From: DATFVA01 sp963839165
GTDB taxonomy: Bacteria > Bacteroidota > Ignavibacteria > Ignavibacteriales > Ignavibacteriaceae
DNA: 64,000 nucleotides
Assembly: GCA_963839165.1 (NCBI GenBank)
Contig: CAWIUG010000036.1
Span: forward strand, 62,001 to 126,000
Direction: 5' to 3'
Part shown: piece by piece, positions 16,901 through 25,814 of the stretch
Layout of the letters: the number at the start of each line of letters is the position of its first letter
How positions within the stretch are numbered: position 1 is the stretch's first letter
Made by a program: the position numbers and the translations under genes
Notes under the pieces: generated by a model
Seen by the model: only the letters and a program-made list of their open reading frames with translations
What the model was told of the DNA's origin: nothing
Databases searched by the model: none

Positions 16901-18960
16901 TCTTTTTCTCCGTCCGATTTAATTTTCGAATTCCATTTAAAAATTACCAGAGTTATATCATCGTATTGTGAATGACTCTGTGAAAAAACCGTAACTTCCC
17001 TGATGACTTTATTGGCTATCTCATCGGGAGTCGATTTTGAATTTTCTATTAATATTTCTTCAAACTTATTTAGTCCGAAATCTTCCAGTTCTGTATTCTT
17101 TGCTTCTGTAATTCCATCCGTATAAAGCACTATCAGGTCACCGTCGTCCAGACTGATTTTCAACTCATCCAGTGAATTATCAAAATGCTCCGTAAAATTC
17201 AACCCCAGTCCAATACCTGAAGGACGCACAGTTTCGGCAACTCCGTTGCGGATCAATATTACGGGACAATGCCCTGCCCTCGATATAGTAAGTGTTTCCT
17301 TTTCCCTATCGATTATCCCGTAAGCTGCACTCACAAAACTGCTTCTGTCGAGAGTGCGCTTAAGGATCATATTCGCGCTTATTAAAATATCCTTCGGTTT
17401 TATAATCGTTCTCGAGAGTGATTCGAATATTCCTTTAACCTCAGCCATAATAAAAGCGGCCGAAATACCTTTTCCGGAAACGTCGGCAATTACGAATCCA
17501 AGCTTCTGCTCATTGATCTCAAAGAAGTCATAATAATCACCACCCACCTCGAAGGCAGGTATAAATACACTTGATATTTCAAGTCCCTTATAAGCCGGAT
17601 GCTTTGACGGGAGAATCTTACGCTGTATTTCACGGGCAACATCCAGTTCCTTTTCAAGTCTTTCTTTTTCAATCGATTCCTCCAGAAGTCTTGAGTTATC
17701 TATCGCAACCGTGGCATAATCTGAAAATGTATTTATCGCGTTTACATCTTCGTCATTAAAAATGGAACTATTCTTCCTTGCGACTACCAGATATCCTTTC
17801 ACTTCATTGTGGATCTTCAGAGGTGAAACCGCCGCACTAAGATACCTTTCCCCCGTTTGTGAAAGTCGCTCAAACTTATCGAGCGGAAGTATTTCCGTAC
17901 CGGTCAGGGTTTTTTTCTTTATTATTTTATAAATATAATTTGACAGTTCACGTGCCTCAAGGTAGCCCAGGTTCTTATGGGCGATAGTTGTGAACTCTTT
18001 TTCCTCGATCCATAATATCCAGGCAGCATCGGCATTACAGACTTTTGTTGCTATATCCGTTACCGTTCCGGCAAGGTCGTCAAAATCCAGCACTTCCGTT
18101 ATAAGTTTACTAAAATACTGGAGGGATGAAACCTCCTGAGCTTTCCTGTCATATGCTTCGGCAGTCGGCAAATGAAATAAAGTTGTAAAAAATAATACAC
18201 TAAAATAAATTGCTCCGTATATCATAAGGATATTAAGGAACTGTGCAAGTGAGGGCGAAAAAGACGCAAGCATATCATTATGAATATTCTCACTGCCGCT
18301 GTTTATCAGGTTCACAATGAAAAGGACAGCTATAACCACGGAGATAACGAGCAGGTATATTTTTTCTTTCTTCTGGAGGAAGGCTATCCAGGAGATCCTT
18401 ACTGAATTTATCGCTATCAGCAGAATAGAAATAATAAAAAATGTATTCTTTATGAATGAAAGGTCGGGTATTTTATCAAAAGCCGATGAAAGAGAGGCCA
18501 GTATAAAAAAAACGACCATTGTATTGAAATAAGTATTGAGGTTCCGGTTCTGCTTGAGGAAAAATAACTCCCTGAATGTTAAAAATATATAAGCAAGAAA
18601 ACTAAGGATAAGGAAAACATAGAAGAAGCTGATTATTCTGAACATAAGGCTCGATTGTTCCCGGAGGTTATCAAAGAACAGGCTTAATATGGAACCGGAA
18701 AAACTTATCATAAAAAATATAATCGCGTTAAGAATTCCCACATTCATGACCATCGGGATCGGATTGATTTTTTTGTAACCCATCATTTCTATAAGATATA
18801 CGATCAAAGAAATAACGGTTAATGCTACCAGGAATTCATTTATCAGGATATACCCCACCGAGTCACCCCCCGGAACAAAGAGCTTAAAAAAGAATAAGAT
18901 AACTGAAAATCCCATAAACAGACGGAATCTCAGGTTATATGTAAGAACGAGGGTATTCAT
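16858..18960 (-). CDS. Multi-pass membrane GAF-SpoIIE phosphatase
   Basis: RsbU-type phosphatase of 700 residues and first gene of the partner-switching operon. The N-terminal part (about 10-265) consists of about eight membrane helices with short loops and no recognised sensor family. A GAF domain follows (about 280-430), then the coiled linker EKERLEKELDVAREIQ and the PP2C_SpoIIE domain (about 450-685) with VGGDYYDFF, IADVSGKG, LYTDGITEAKN and YDDITLVIFK. The last 43 bp overlap the STAS gene. As the operon leader, it is the most likely dedicated activator of that STAS protein. Confidence 0.9.
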   Translation of the reverse strand: MNTLVLTYNLRFRLFMGFSVILFFFKLFVPGGDSVGYILINEFLVALTVISLIVYLIEMMGYKKINPIPMVMNVGILNAIIFFMISFSGSILSLFFDNLREQSSLMFRIISFFYVFLILSFLAYIFLTFRELFFLKQNRNLNTYFNTMVVFFILASLSSAFDKIPDLSFIKNTFFIISILLIAINSVRISWIAFLQKKEKIYLLVISVVIAVLFIVNLINSGSENIHNDMLASFSPSLAQFLNILMIYGAIYFSVLFFTTLFHLPTAEAYDRKAQEVSSLQYFSKLITEVLDFDDLAGTVTDIATKVCNADAAWILWIEEKEFTTIAHKNLGYLEARELSNYIYKIIKKKTLTGTEILPLDKFERLSQTGERYLSAAVSPLKIHNEVKGYLVVARKNSSIFNDEDVNAINTFSDYATVAIDNSRLLEESIEKERLEKELDVAREIQRKILPSKHPAYKGLEISSVFIPAFEVGGDYYDFFEINEQKLGFVIADVSGKGISAAFIMAEVKGIFESLSRTIIKPKDILISANMILKRTLDRSSFVSAAYGIIDREKETLTISRAGHCPVILIRNGVAETVRPSGIGLGLNFTEHFDNSLDELKISLDDGDLIVLYTDGITEAKNTELEDFGLNKFEEILIENSKSTPDEIANKVIREVTVFSQSHSQYDDITLVIFKWNSKIKSDGEKEWQNSALPLKIKEM

Positions 18961-19161
18961 ATTCTTTTTTGTTAATTTTTCAGCCTAAAATACTACTATA
19001 ATTTATTCGTTCAAAGACGCTTTTCAGCCTTATTCTATGGTCAAATTAAAGGAATTACTTCATTTTGTAAAGAAAAGAATTATGAACGGGTGATATGTCT
19101 GATAGAAATGACTATTCCCAGATAAAAATATACCCCAAATCACGAAAAAACTGCGTATTTG

Positions 19162-20727
19162 CTAAATTTCGACCCCGGAACCTGTTTCTTCTCTCCTTAT
19201 GGTATCCTGCTTTATCTCAATTCTAAGTTTTTTCATTTCCTCTCTCATCTTCTCCATTTCCTTCTTTAGCTGTTTCATTTCCTGCTTAAATTCCCCTTTA
19301 TTAAAATACATCATAGAATCATCAAACATCTTAAACATAGATGCCAGCGAATCAGGGAAGAAAGTACTTCCCTGCCCATCTGTAGAAAGAGAATCGCCGT
19401 GGAACATTCCTACGCTCTTTAAGATTGAATCTATATTGGGGATCTGAATCCTGACAGGACTGGCGGTTGAATCACCATTTTCATATTTGAAAGAATAACT
19501 TTTACTATCCTTTCCGCCTGGAATATCAATAATTATCGGGGGAATACTTCTCATTGCTTCTTCAACCTGCTCTGAGATGCGGTCGAAATCCGGCAGCTGC
19601 ATATCGGGAAGATCAAGTTTTGTTACATGCACGCGGCAGGTATTTGAATCGATAAAAACTTTAAAATTCTTACCCCAGGATGGATCATTCTTCAGTCTGG
19701 TAAAACTGCTGTCAAATTTCAGGTCTATCTTCATTTCCTTCAAAGATCTTTTCGCCTCTTCCATTCCTTTTTTCATTTCGTCTTTGGCTTTTGCCATCTC
19801 GTCTTCGAATTTTTTCTTATCGAAATTATACTTTTGCGTAAAAATAGTATCCGGGGTAAAGAATATATATTTATTATCCTTGTTATCTTTTACCTTGTTG
19901 ACGATAGTTCTTACATCGGGATTATCGTAGTCAAAATAGCCAGCCGGTACAATTTTATTAAATTCCTCCTGGTTCGCATCACGCGCAAACGACATTATAT
20001 CGGCAACAATAGCTTTATTATAATTCCAGAGATTCGGATTTATAGCAACAGTATTCTTATCATTTACAAGTACCTGTGACTGCAGGTCGTCTGCATAAGA
20101 TTCAAGAATTGAATCAACCTGGTGACGCTGCAGGCTGTTCAGCTTCAGTTTAGACGCAAACTTTTCAAGATTATCCACAGGAGTGCTGTCTTCCGATGTT
20201 TTAATTTCAAAGAATTCCCTGCCTGAGGGGTCGTAGCCAAGTTTCAGATACTGACGATTTGACCTGTCGAGTGGAAGCTGTTTGGTAAAAGCGAAGTTGA
20301 AAACATCTTCATTTGAAAGGTCGGAAGCATAGAAGAGAGGTTTAAGGTTTTCCTGGTAAAACCCGGCCAGGTTTGTTTTCTGCTCTTCCACTAAACGATC
20401 AATAATTCCGGGATTAAATTTCAAAAAGATCATAAGCACAACCGAGAGCGCCGTGAAACTAAATGCCGGAATCCATCTGCGGAAAGTATCGCGGAACTTC
20501 CCTTTATGGTTAAGGTTTGCAGCCAGCCTGGTTTCAAAGTACGGGGCCTCAGGAAGCCTTTTAACCGAAGAAACGGTAAGCTTTTTGATTTTCTTTAATT
20601 CATCCAGCTTTTCCCGAAGTTCTTTTGAGAACTTTATTTTATCTTCCAGCTCTTTAGCCTCGCCGGCTGATAATTCGCCGTCGATGTAGGCCGACAATAT
20701 TTCATATTTTGTATTTAAATTTTTCAT
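19162..20727 (-). CDS. Membrane anti-sigma factor with long periplasmic region
   Basis: Probable anti-sigma factor for the ECF sigma gene upstream. The first 75 residues (EILSAYIDGELSAGEAKELE) resemble the anti-sigma domain that clamps ECF factors, but without the zinc-binding H-C-C set. A membrane helix at about 86-104 leads to some 400 residues outside the cytoplasm, rich in Lys/Glu with two strongly charged coiled-coil stretches (about 285-325 and 480-510). Its ATG overlaps the sigma stop in an ATGA junction, standard for sigma/anti-sigma pairs. At 521 residues it is much longer than simple anti-sigma factors; the extra region is unassigned and may be the stress sensor. Confidence 0.75.
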   Translation of the reverse strand: MKNLNTKYEILSAYIDGELSAGEAKELEDKIKFSKELREKLDELKKIKKLTVSSVKRLPEAPYFETRLAANLNHKGKFRDTFRRWIPAFSFTALSVVLMIFLKFNPGIIDRLVEEQKTNLAGFYQENLKPLFYASDLSNEDVFNFAFTKQLPLDRSNRQYLKLGYDPSGREFFEIKTSEDSTPVDNLEKFASKLKLNSLQRHQVDSILESYADDLQSQVLVNDKNTVAINPNLWNYNKAIVADIMSFARDANQEEFNKIVPAGYFDYDNPDVRTIVNKVKDNKDNKYIFFTPDTIFTQKYNFDKKKFEDEMAKAKDEMKKGMEEAKRSLKEMKIDLKFDSSFTRLKNDPSWGKNFKVFIDSNTCRVHVTKLDLPDMQLPDFDRISEQVEEAMRSIPPIIIDIPGGKDSKSYSFKYENGDSTASPVRIQIPNIDSILKSVGMFHGDSLSTDGQGSTFFPDSLASMFKMFDDSMMYFNKGEFKQEMKQLKKEMEKMREEMKKLRIEIKQDTIRREETGSGVEI

Positions 20728-21325
20728 AACATCAGTTCCTCTTCCAGGGGCCCAAGGATATTCTTTAATCCTTCCCTTGCTCTGAAGATCCTTGATTTTA
20801 CAGTCCCTATTTCACACTGAACCGTTTCTGCTATTTCCTGGTAACTCATACCTTCTATATCCTTTAACAAAAGCGGAACCCGTAATTTCTCAGGAAGTCT
20901 GCCGATAGCTTTCTGTACAATAGAAGAGATATCATTGCTCTCGGGTGTATTTGTATCACCTGTTTTTTCTTCGGCCTCTGTTAAAGGAGTAAAAATATTT
21001 CTGATTTTTATCTTTCTCATGTAATCTTTACACTTATTCACTGTTATCCTGTAGAGCCAGGTAGTGAATTGTGACTCGAACCTGAAATTATTCAGGTTCC
21101 TGTAAACCGTTAAAAAAACATCCTGCGCAATGTCATCCACCGAATTTGAGACTGCTCATGCGTGAGATAAATTATATTTCTCACCTTTTCCTTATGTCTC
21201 TGAACGAGTACAGCGAACGCAGATTCATCGCCGTCTATAAACCTTTTAACAAGGGAAAAATCATCGTCCAGGTTTAATATTTGGGCTTTCTGCAAATCTT
21301 CCTTTGTATTTTTCGTATCCATCAT
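20724..21325 (-). pseudogene. ECF (RpoE-like) sigma factor, one frameshift
   Basis: Sigma-70 family ECF factor. Region 2 begins in one frame (FSLVKRFIDGDESAFAVLVQRH, 21325 to about 21160) and continues in another (VDDIAQDVFLTVYRNLNNF, then region 4 with LPEKLRVPLLLKDIEGMSYQ and GTVKSRIFRAREGL). The switch near 21150-21165 needs a single missing base inside the conserved helix. All functional segments are otherwise intact, so it is either a recent mutation or, more likely given the cluster of indels that follows, a sequence error. The stop overlaps the anti-sigma start by 4 bp. Confidence 0.85.
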
Positions 21326-21326
21326 T

Positions 21327-21354
21327 TTAGACGTAAAATTAGGTAACAGGTTCC
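21327..21354 (-). promoter_or_regulatory. Candidate ECF-type autoregulated promoter
   Basis: Reading the minus strand, GGAACCT (21354-21348), exactly 16 bp, then TCTAA (21331-21327) closely match the sigma-E consensus GGAACTT-N16-TCNAA. It lies directly upstream of the ECF sigma gene, as expected for autoregulation. The predicted transcript start (about 21320) would fall at or past the first ATG, so either translation starts downstream of Met2 or the match is chance. Confidence 0.4.
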
Positions 21355-21475
21355 GTAAAAATATTTAATTAAACTGTAATAAATAAACTAAAAAATTATC
21401 TCAGGCCATATTCCTGAAACTTGCTTTGTTATGGCTATTAACTTAAATTTAATTCAAAAATTTTAGGAGTTGTTA

Positions 21476-21818
21476 ATGAAAACCAAAGTAAATGAAAGAT
21501 ACGAAGCAGTCGTAATAGAATTAAAGGGAAATGTGATGGGCGGTGAAGATACTAAAGAATTTAACGATTTGCTCCATAAACTGATCGATGAAGGGAAGAA
21601 AAATATTGTTGTAGATCTATCTGATGTAAAATTTATGAACAGCTCCGGGCTTGGAATGCTGATCGGCGGACTAACAACTATGAAAAAAGCCGGCGGAAAC
21701 CTTAAATTGCCAGGGTAACCGAGAAAATTGAAAGCCTACTTAATAATTACAAAACTTATTACAATTTTTGAGTTTTACGAGATCTGTTGACGATGCGATA
21801 AAAAGTTTCTCTAATTAG
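21476..21818 (+). pseudogene. Second STAS-domain anti-anti-sigma factor, 3' end frame-disrupted
   Basis: STAS protein with FMNSSGLGMLIGGL containing the phosphorylatable Ser56/57. The ATG at 21476 has AGGAG at 21465-21469, a good site, so a TTG two codons earlier is unlikely. After GGNLKL the frame breaks; the expected tail (RVTEKIESLL, ITIFEFYE, VDDAIKSFSN) is present in shifted frames up to a stop at 21818, giving the normal length of about 113 residues. It is divergent from the ECF sigma gene and distinct from the STAS gene in the phosphatase operon. It is probably a real gene with sequence errors. Confidence 0.8.
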
Positions 21819-21848
21819 ATTTCATTATAATTATGTTTTATGAAATTT

Positions 21849-21885
21849 AAAACTCCGGATTGTTTAATTCGGAGTTTTTATTTTG
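21849..21885 (+). terminator. Rho-independent terminator after the STAS gene
   Basis: AAAACTCCG (21849-21857) pairs with CGGAGTTTT (21870-21878) around a 12-base loop and is followed by a T-rich tail. It separates the STAS gene from purA. Confidence 0.75.
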
Positions 21886-21915
21886 CTGGTAAATTCATTA
21901 AATAAGGAGTTTTAA

Positions 21916-23193
21916 ATGAGTGTAACTGTTCTAGTCGGAAGCCAGTGGGGTGATGAAGGAAAGGTAAAAATTGTTGATATCCTGAGCGAAAATTATGAAA
22001 TAGTTACCCGTTACCAGGGCGGCGCAAATGCCGGGCATACGGTTGAGATCGGTGAGAAACAATATATTCTACATCTAATCCCTTCAGGAATTTTAAGAGA
22101 AAATGTAATCTGCGTTATAGGAAACGGCGTTGTGATCGACCCAAATGCGCTTCTGGATGAAATTGAGTGTTTGAATAAACATGGGATTAGAGTTGAGGGA
22201 AGGTTAATTATAAGCCATAATGCCCATCTTATTATGCCCTATCATAAACTGCTCGATTCGATCAATGAAACGAATGGCAATAAAATCGGAACAACCGGCC
22301 GCGGAATCGGTCCCTGCTATATCGATAAATATGCCAGAAAAGGGATTAAGAATTGTTGACCTTCTGAATAAGAAAGTTCTTGAAGAAAAGATCAGTGAAA
22401 ATCTGAAAGAGAAGAATACACCTCCTTAAAAAGATATACGACCACGCTGAACTTGATGTTGAAGAAATAATCAGGGAATACGTTGAGTTTGATAAAGAGA
22501 TTGATAAATACATTAAGGATGTTCCTTCATTATCTAAATTAAGCAATGCCGAAGGCAAGTCAATTCTTCTTGAAGGCGCACAGGGAGCTCTGCTTGACGT
22601 TGATCATCGGAACCTATCCCTTATGTTACATCATCAAGTCCTACTTCAGGCGGCGCCTGCACAGGCACAGGAATTCCGCCACAAAAATGATCAACGTGGT
22701 TATAGGGATAGTAAAAGCATATACTACAAGAGTAGGGCATCGGCCCATTTCCCAACTGAATTGACTGATGAGACGGCGAAAAATTAAGAAAAATAGGAGC
22801 CGAGTACGGAGCTACTACGGGCAGACCCAGAACGATGCGGCTGGTTTGATGCTTTTCTTGTAAAGTATTCTGCACATGATAAATGGAATTGAACAGTCTG
22901 CAATTACAAAACTGGATGTATTGGGTCGTTTGATGAAATAAAAGTTTGTACAGGTTATGAACTTAATGGAAAGAAATTAAATCATTCCTGACCGATGTTC
23001 AGAGGCTATCGGAAGTAAAACCGGTATATGAAACTTTACAGGGATGGAAATCTGACATCTCCAGGTGCGGATCGTAATAAAGATCTTCCCTAAAAAGCAA
23101 AAGAATATCTTGAGCTTTATTGCCAATCAACCGGCGTGAAAATCATATTGTTTCGGTTGGCCCGAAAGGGAGCAGACTTTTTTTATTGCTTAA
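21916..23193 (+). pseudogene. purA: Adenylosuccinate synthetase PurA, multiple frameshifts
   Basis: First committed enzyme of AMP synthesis (IMP plus aspartate plus GTP). Family blocks appear in order in changing frames: VGSQWGDEGK at the N-terminus, RYQGGANAGHTV, GTTGRGIGP, then ILLEGAQGALLDVDH, SSPTSGGA, VVGIVKAYTTRVG, GRPRRCGWFDA-like and, near 22900, ITKLDVL, ending KREQTFFIA at 23193. The overall length (about 426 codons) is exactly normal, so insertions and deletions cancel. The phosphate loop reads GDEGKVKIVD where the family has GDEGKGK; one extra A and one missing G would restore it. PurA is normally essential, which argues for sequence error over loss. The upstream start has an AAGGAG site. 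Confidence 0.9.
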
Positions 23194-23237
23194 AGGCTGA
23201 GGGTGAGAGTAAGAACTGCTTATTCCTTACCAAAAAT

Positions 23238-24533
23238 ATGACTGGATTTTTAACATCACAAATTGCGATAACTTCGGCAAATTTGATATTTCATAAAATT
23301 CCGGAAGTAAGGAAAACATCAAATGAAAATGTCTGGCGGACCCGGCACCTTAAATATCAAATCGGCCTGATAGTAGTTGCTTTACTTATTGCCGAGGCAC
23401 TCTATACTATACCCAGAACCCTGGTAAAAGCTCTGCAGAACGCGAAAGGACATTGTTGCACTTTACGCCAAGGGGATTGAATATATAGCCAATGATCAAA
23501 ACGCAACGCGGATATTACATTTCTGTTCGATAATATACTGAAGCCGATAGACTTTCCCGCTGATCTCCACCGGTCCCGAAAACCTGGTAAAAATAGAGAG
23601 CAAACATGATATTAAGGATGTAAGAAATATCAAGTACGACACTACCCTATCCCGAGAGGATCTGGAAAAATTCTTCAACCGGCAGGTAAGGGAGATGGAC
23701 AAAGCACACAAGCCCATACTTGTAACCTATCGAGGATACACTCGTCCTGCAAAAAATACATTACGGCGATTCAGACCTGATCAACAGGTTAAAGATTATA
23801 CCCATATTTTCAAATATTTATTGCCATACTCTTTATAGTTATCGGATACGTTGGATTCAGCAGCATTAAAAGAAGCGAGCAGAGTAACATCTGGGTTGGT
23901 ATGGCAAAAGAAACCGCGCATCAGTTCGGAACACCGATATCAAGTCTGATGGGCTGGCTGGAAATGCTGAAGATAAACTATCAGGATCCTGACAAGGTGC
24001 TGGACATTGCCGATGAAATAGGGAGTGATGTTGAGAAACTGAATAAGATCACTTACAGGTTTTCCAAAATCGGCTCGAAACCGGAAATAAAGCAGAAGAA
24101 TGTTTACTGAGAAGTAAAAAAGATCATAGATTACTTTCAGAGAAGACTTCCGAACGGAAAAAGTGAGAGTTACGATTGAAGGAGATAAAAAACTCTGCGC
24201 GGAGATGAATTCCGAATTATTCGGTTGGGTAATAGAGAACCTTATTAAAAATGCACTTGACGCAATCGACCATAAATAAGGAAAACCATTACTGTATCGA
24301 TTACAGGCTCAAAGAGTCACATTGAAGTCTGAATTTTGAAACGGAAAAGGAATAGAATATAAAAGAAGAAAAGAATTTTCAGGCCGGGTTACAGCACCAA
24401 AAGAAGGGGCTGGGGATTGGGTTTAAGTCTTTCCAAGAGAATAATTGAGGGTTACCATGCAGGAAAGATCTTTGTAAAGAACTCCTCTCCTGGTGAAGGA
24501 ACTACGATTGCCATTCTTCTTAATAAATGCTAG
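23238..24533 (+). pseudogene. Membrane sensor histidine kinase, multiple frameshifts
   Basis: A histidine kinase readable only across several frames. It has an N-terminal membrane helix (QIGLIVVALLIAEALYTIPR), an extracytoplasmic region, a second helix (IFIAILFIVIGYVGF), the dimerisation motif MAKETAHQFGTPISSL with the phospho-accepting His, and an ATPase domain with WVIENLIKNALDAID, then a damaged NGKGI box, GYSTK, GLGLSLSKRI and a GEGTT end. The H-box form AKETAHQFGTP is typical of kinases in Bacteroidota-related lineages. It follows purA by 45 bp and ends in a stop that overlaps the convergent nadA stop. Breaks are probably sequencing indels, as in purA. Confidence 0.8.
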
Positions 24534-25474
24534 CTCATTTCGAGCATTCTTTCAATCGGCCTAAGGGCTCTTTTCATAAGCTCAGGATCCAGAACTATCT
24601 CAGGCGTTCCATTCTTCATACACAGGTAGAGCTTTTCCATAGTATTAAGCTTCATAAAAGGACATTCATTACAGCTGCAGTTTGCTTCAGGGGGGGCAGG
24701 AATAAGCGTTTTACCCGGAACCAGTTTCTTCATCTGGTGGAGGATACCCGATTCCGTTGCAACAATAAATTCGTCGGCCGGATCCTCCTGAACGAACTTC
24801 AGTAATTTGCTGGTTGAACCAACAAAATCAGCTCTGTTAAGAACTATTTCTTCGCACTCAGGATGAGCAATGATCTTTGCGCCGGGGTGTTCAAGCTTAA
24901 GATCAATAAGCTTCCTCTCGCTGAATGTTTCATGAACTATGCAGGAGCCGTCCCATAACAACATTTCCCTTCCTGTTTTTTTTATCAAGTATCTCCCCAG
25001 GTTTCTATCAGGGGAGAAAAGGATAGGCTTTTCCGGAGGGATCTGGTTAATTATTTTTTCAGCATTACTGGAAGTGCAGATTATATCGCTCAGCGCTTTT
25101 ACTTCGGCTGTACAGTTAATATACGTTATCGATATATGATCGGGATGCTTATCGCGGAATGCCTTAAATAACGGAGCGGGACAACTTTCAGCAAGCGAGC
25201 AGCCAGCATCGAGATCGGGAAGCAGTACAAGCTTATCGGGGTTTAAGATCTTGGCAGTCTCCGCCATAAAATGAACCCCGGCGAAAACGATGACATCGGC
25301 TGTTGTGGACTTTGCTTTCCTGGCAAGGTCGAGACTATCGCCAACAAAATCAGCAATGTCCTGTATTTCTGATTCCTGGTAATAATGAGCCAGGATAACC
25401 GCATTCAGGTCTTTCTTTAATTTCTTAATCTCTTCGACCAGATCTAATTCAACCGGACTTTCAGGTTGAAACAT
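24530..25474 (-). CDS. nadA: Quinolinate synthase
   Basis: Iron-sulfur enzyme condensing iminoaspartate and dihydroxyacetone phosphate to quinolinate in de novo NAD synthesis. The 314-residue length is that of the compact NadA form. Probable [4Fe-4S] ligands are Cys92 (DAGCSLAESCP), Cys178 (DGSCIVHETF) and a cysteine in the CSCNEC cluster at 266-271. Other family motifs are AHYYQESEIQD at 29-39, TYINCTAEVKA and AHPECEEIV. No nadB or nadC is adjacent. The 435 bp upstream carry two tandem hairpin units (see below). Its TAG stop overlaps the stop of the convergent kinase in the palindrome CTAG. Confidence 0.95.
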   Translation of the reverse strand: MFQPESPVELDLVEEIKKLKKDLNAVILAHYYQESEIQDIADFVGDSLDLARKAKSTTADVIVFAGVHFMAETAKILNPDKLVLLPDLDAGCSLAESCPAPLFKAFRDKHPDHISITYINCTAEVKALSDIICTSSNAEKIINQIPPEKPILFSPDRNLGRYLIKKTGREMLLWDGSCIVHETFSERKLIDLKLEHPGAKIIAHPECEEIVLNRADFVGSTSKLLKFVQEDPADEFIVATESGILHQMKKLVPGKTLIPAPPEANCSCNECPFMKLNTMEKLYLCMKNGTPEIVLDPELMKRALRPIERMLEMS

Positions 25475-25577
25475 ACCTACTGCTCCTTCTTAGTATCAAA
25501 ATAATAAGGTTCAAATGATTTTATCTTATTATGAGATCATTATAATCGAAATTATGTAAATATCGTACTTTTTCAAA

Positions 25578-25592
25578 TGGCATAGTACTTGA
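25578..25592 (+). promoter_or_regulatory. Sigma-54-like -24/-12 motif, unit A
   Basis: TGGCATA-N4-TTGAC: the GG (25579-25580) and the G of -12 (25591) have the 10-bp gap required by sigma-54. The -12 element is GA where the consensus is GC. The flanking TTTTCAAA and the motif itself are conserved in unit B 212 bp away. Confidence 0.45.
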
Positions 25593-25602
25593 CCTTCCTG
25601 AT

Positions 25603-25683
25603 ATGAAGTAGTTCATAGTTTAAGCATAACACCTTCCAATTCTGACTGCCGGATTTGCGACAAATTTCCGGCAGTTCCTTTTT
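25603..25683 (+). ncRNA. Candidate small RNA, unit A
   Basis: About 81 nt between the position expected 12 bp after the sigma-54-like motif and a hairpin with arms ACTGCCGGA (25645-25653) and TCCGGCAGT (25667-25675), extended by TTT/AAA, and a TTCCTTTTT tail. It has no convincing ORF on the plus strand. It is homologous to unit B: shared promoter block, a GCATA-containing middle (GCATAACACCTTCC) and the hairpin, in which one pair differs in a compensatory way (C-G here, U-A in B). On the minus strand the same sequence offers short ORFs (MPFEK...), an alternative reading, and it could also be a leader of nadA. Confidence 0.45.
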
Positions 25684-25789
25684 AAACTACACATTCAAAA
25701 CTTCATGTAAAAAAGTAACCGCAGATTGTAAAACTTACATCACAAATTAAACTGCATACAAATTCAGCGGAATTTGCCGTCTTTTCAAA

Positions 25790-25804
25790 TGGCATATTAG
25801 TTGA
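25790..25804 (+). promoter_or_regulatory. Sigma-54-like -24/-12 motif, unit B
   Basis: TGGCATA-N4-TTGAG with the same 10-bp spacing between GG (25791-25792) and the -12 G (25803) as in unit A, again GA in place of GC. The preceding CTTTTCAAA is also shared with unit A. Confidence 0.45.
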
Positions 25805-25814
25805 GTCTTTTAAT

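Noticed and set aside
21916..23193. True loss of purA
   Set aside because: Preserved length, undamaged protein between breaks and the gene's essential role make sequence error the better explanation for now.
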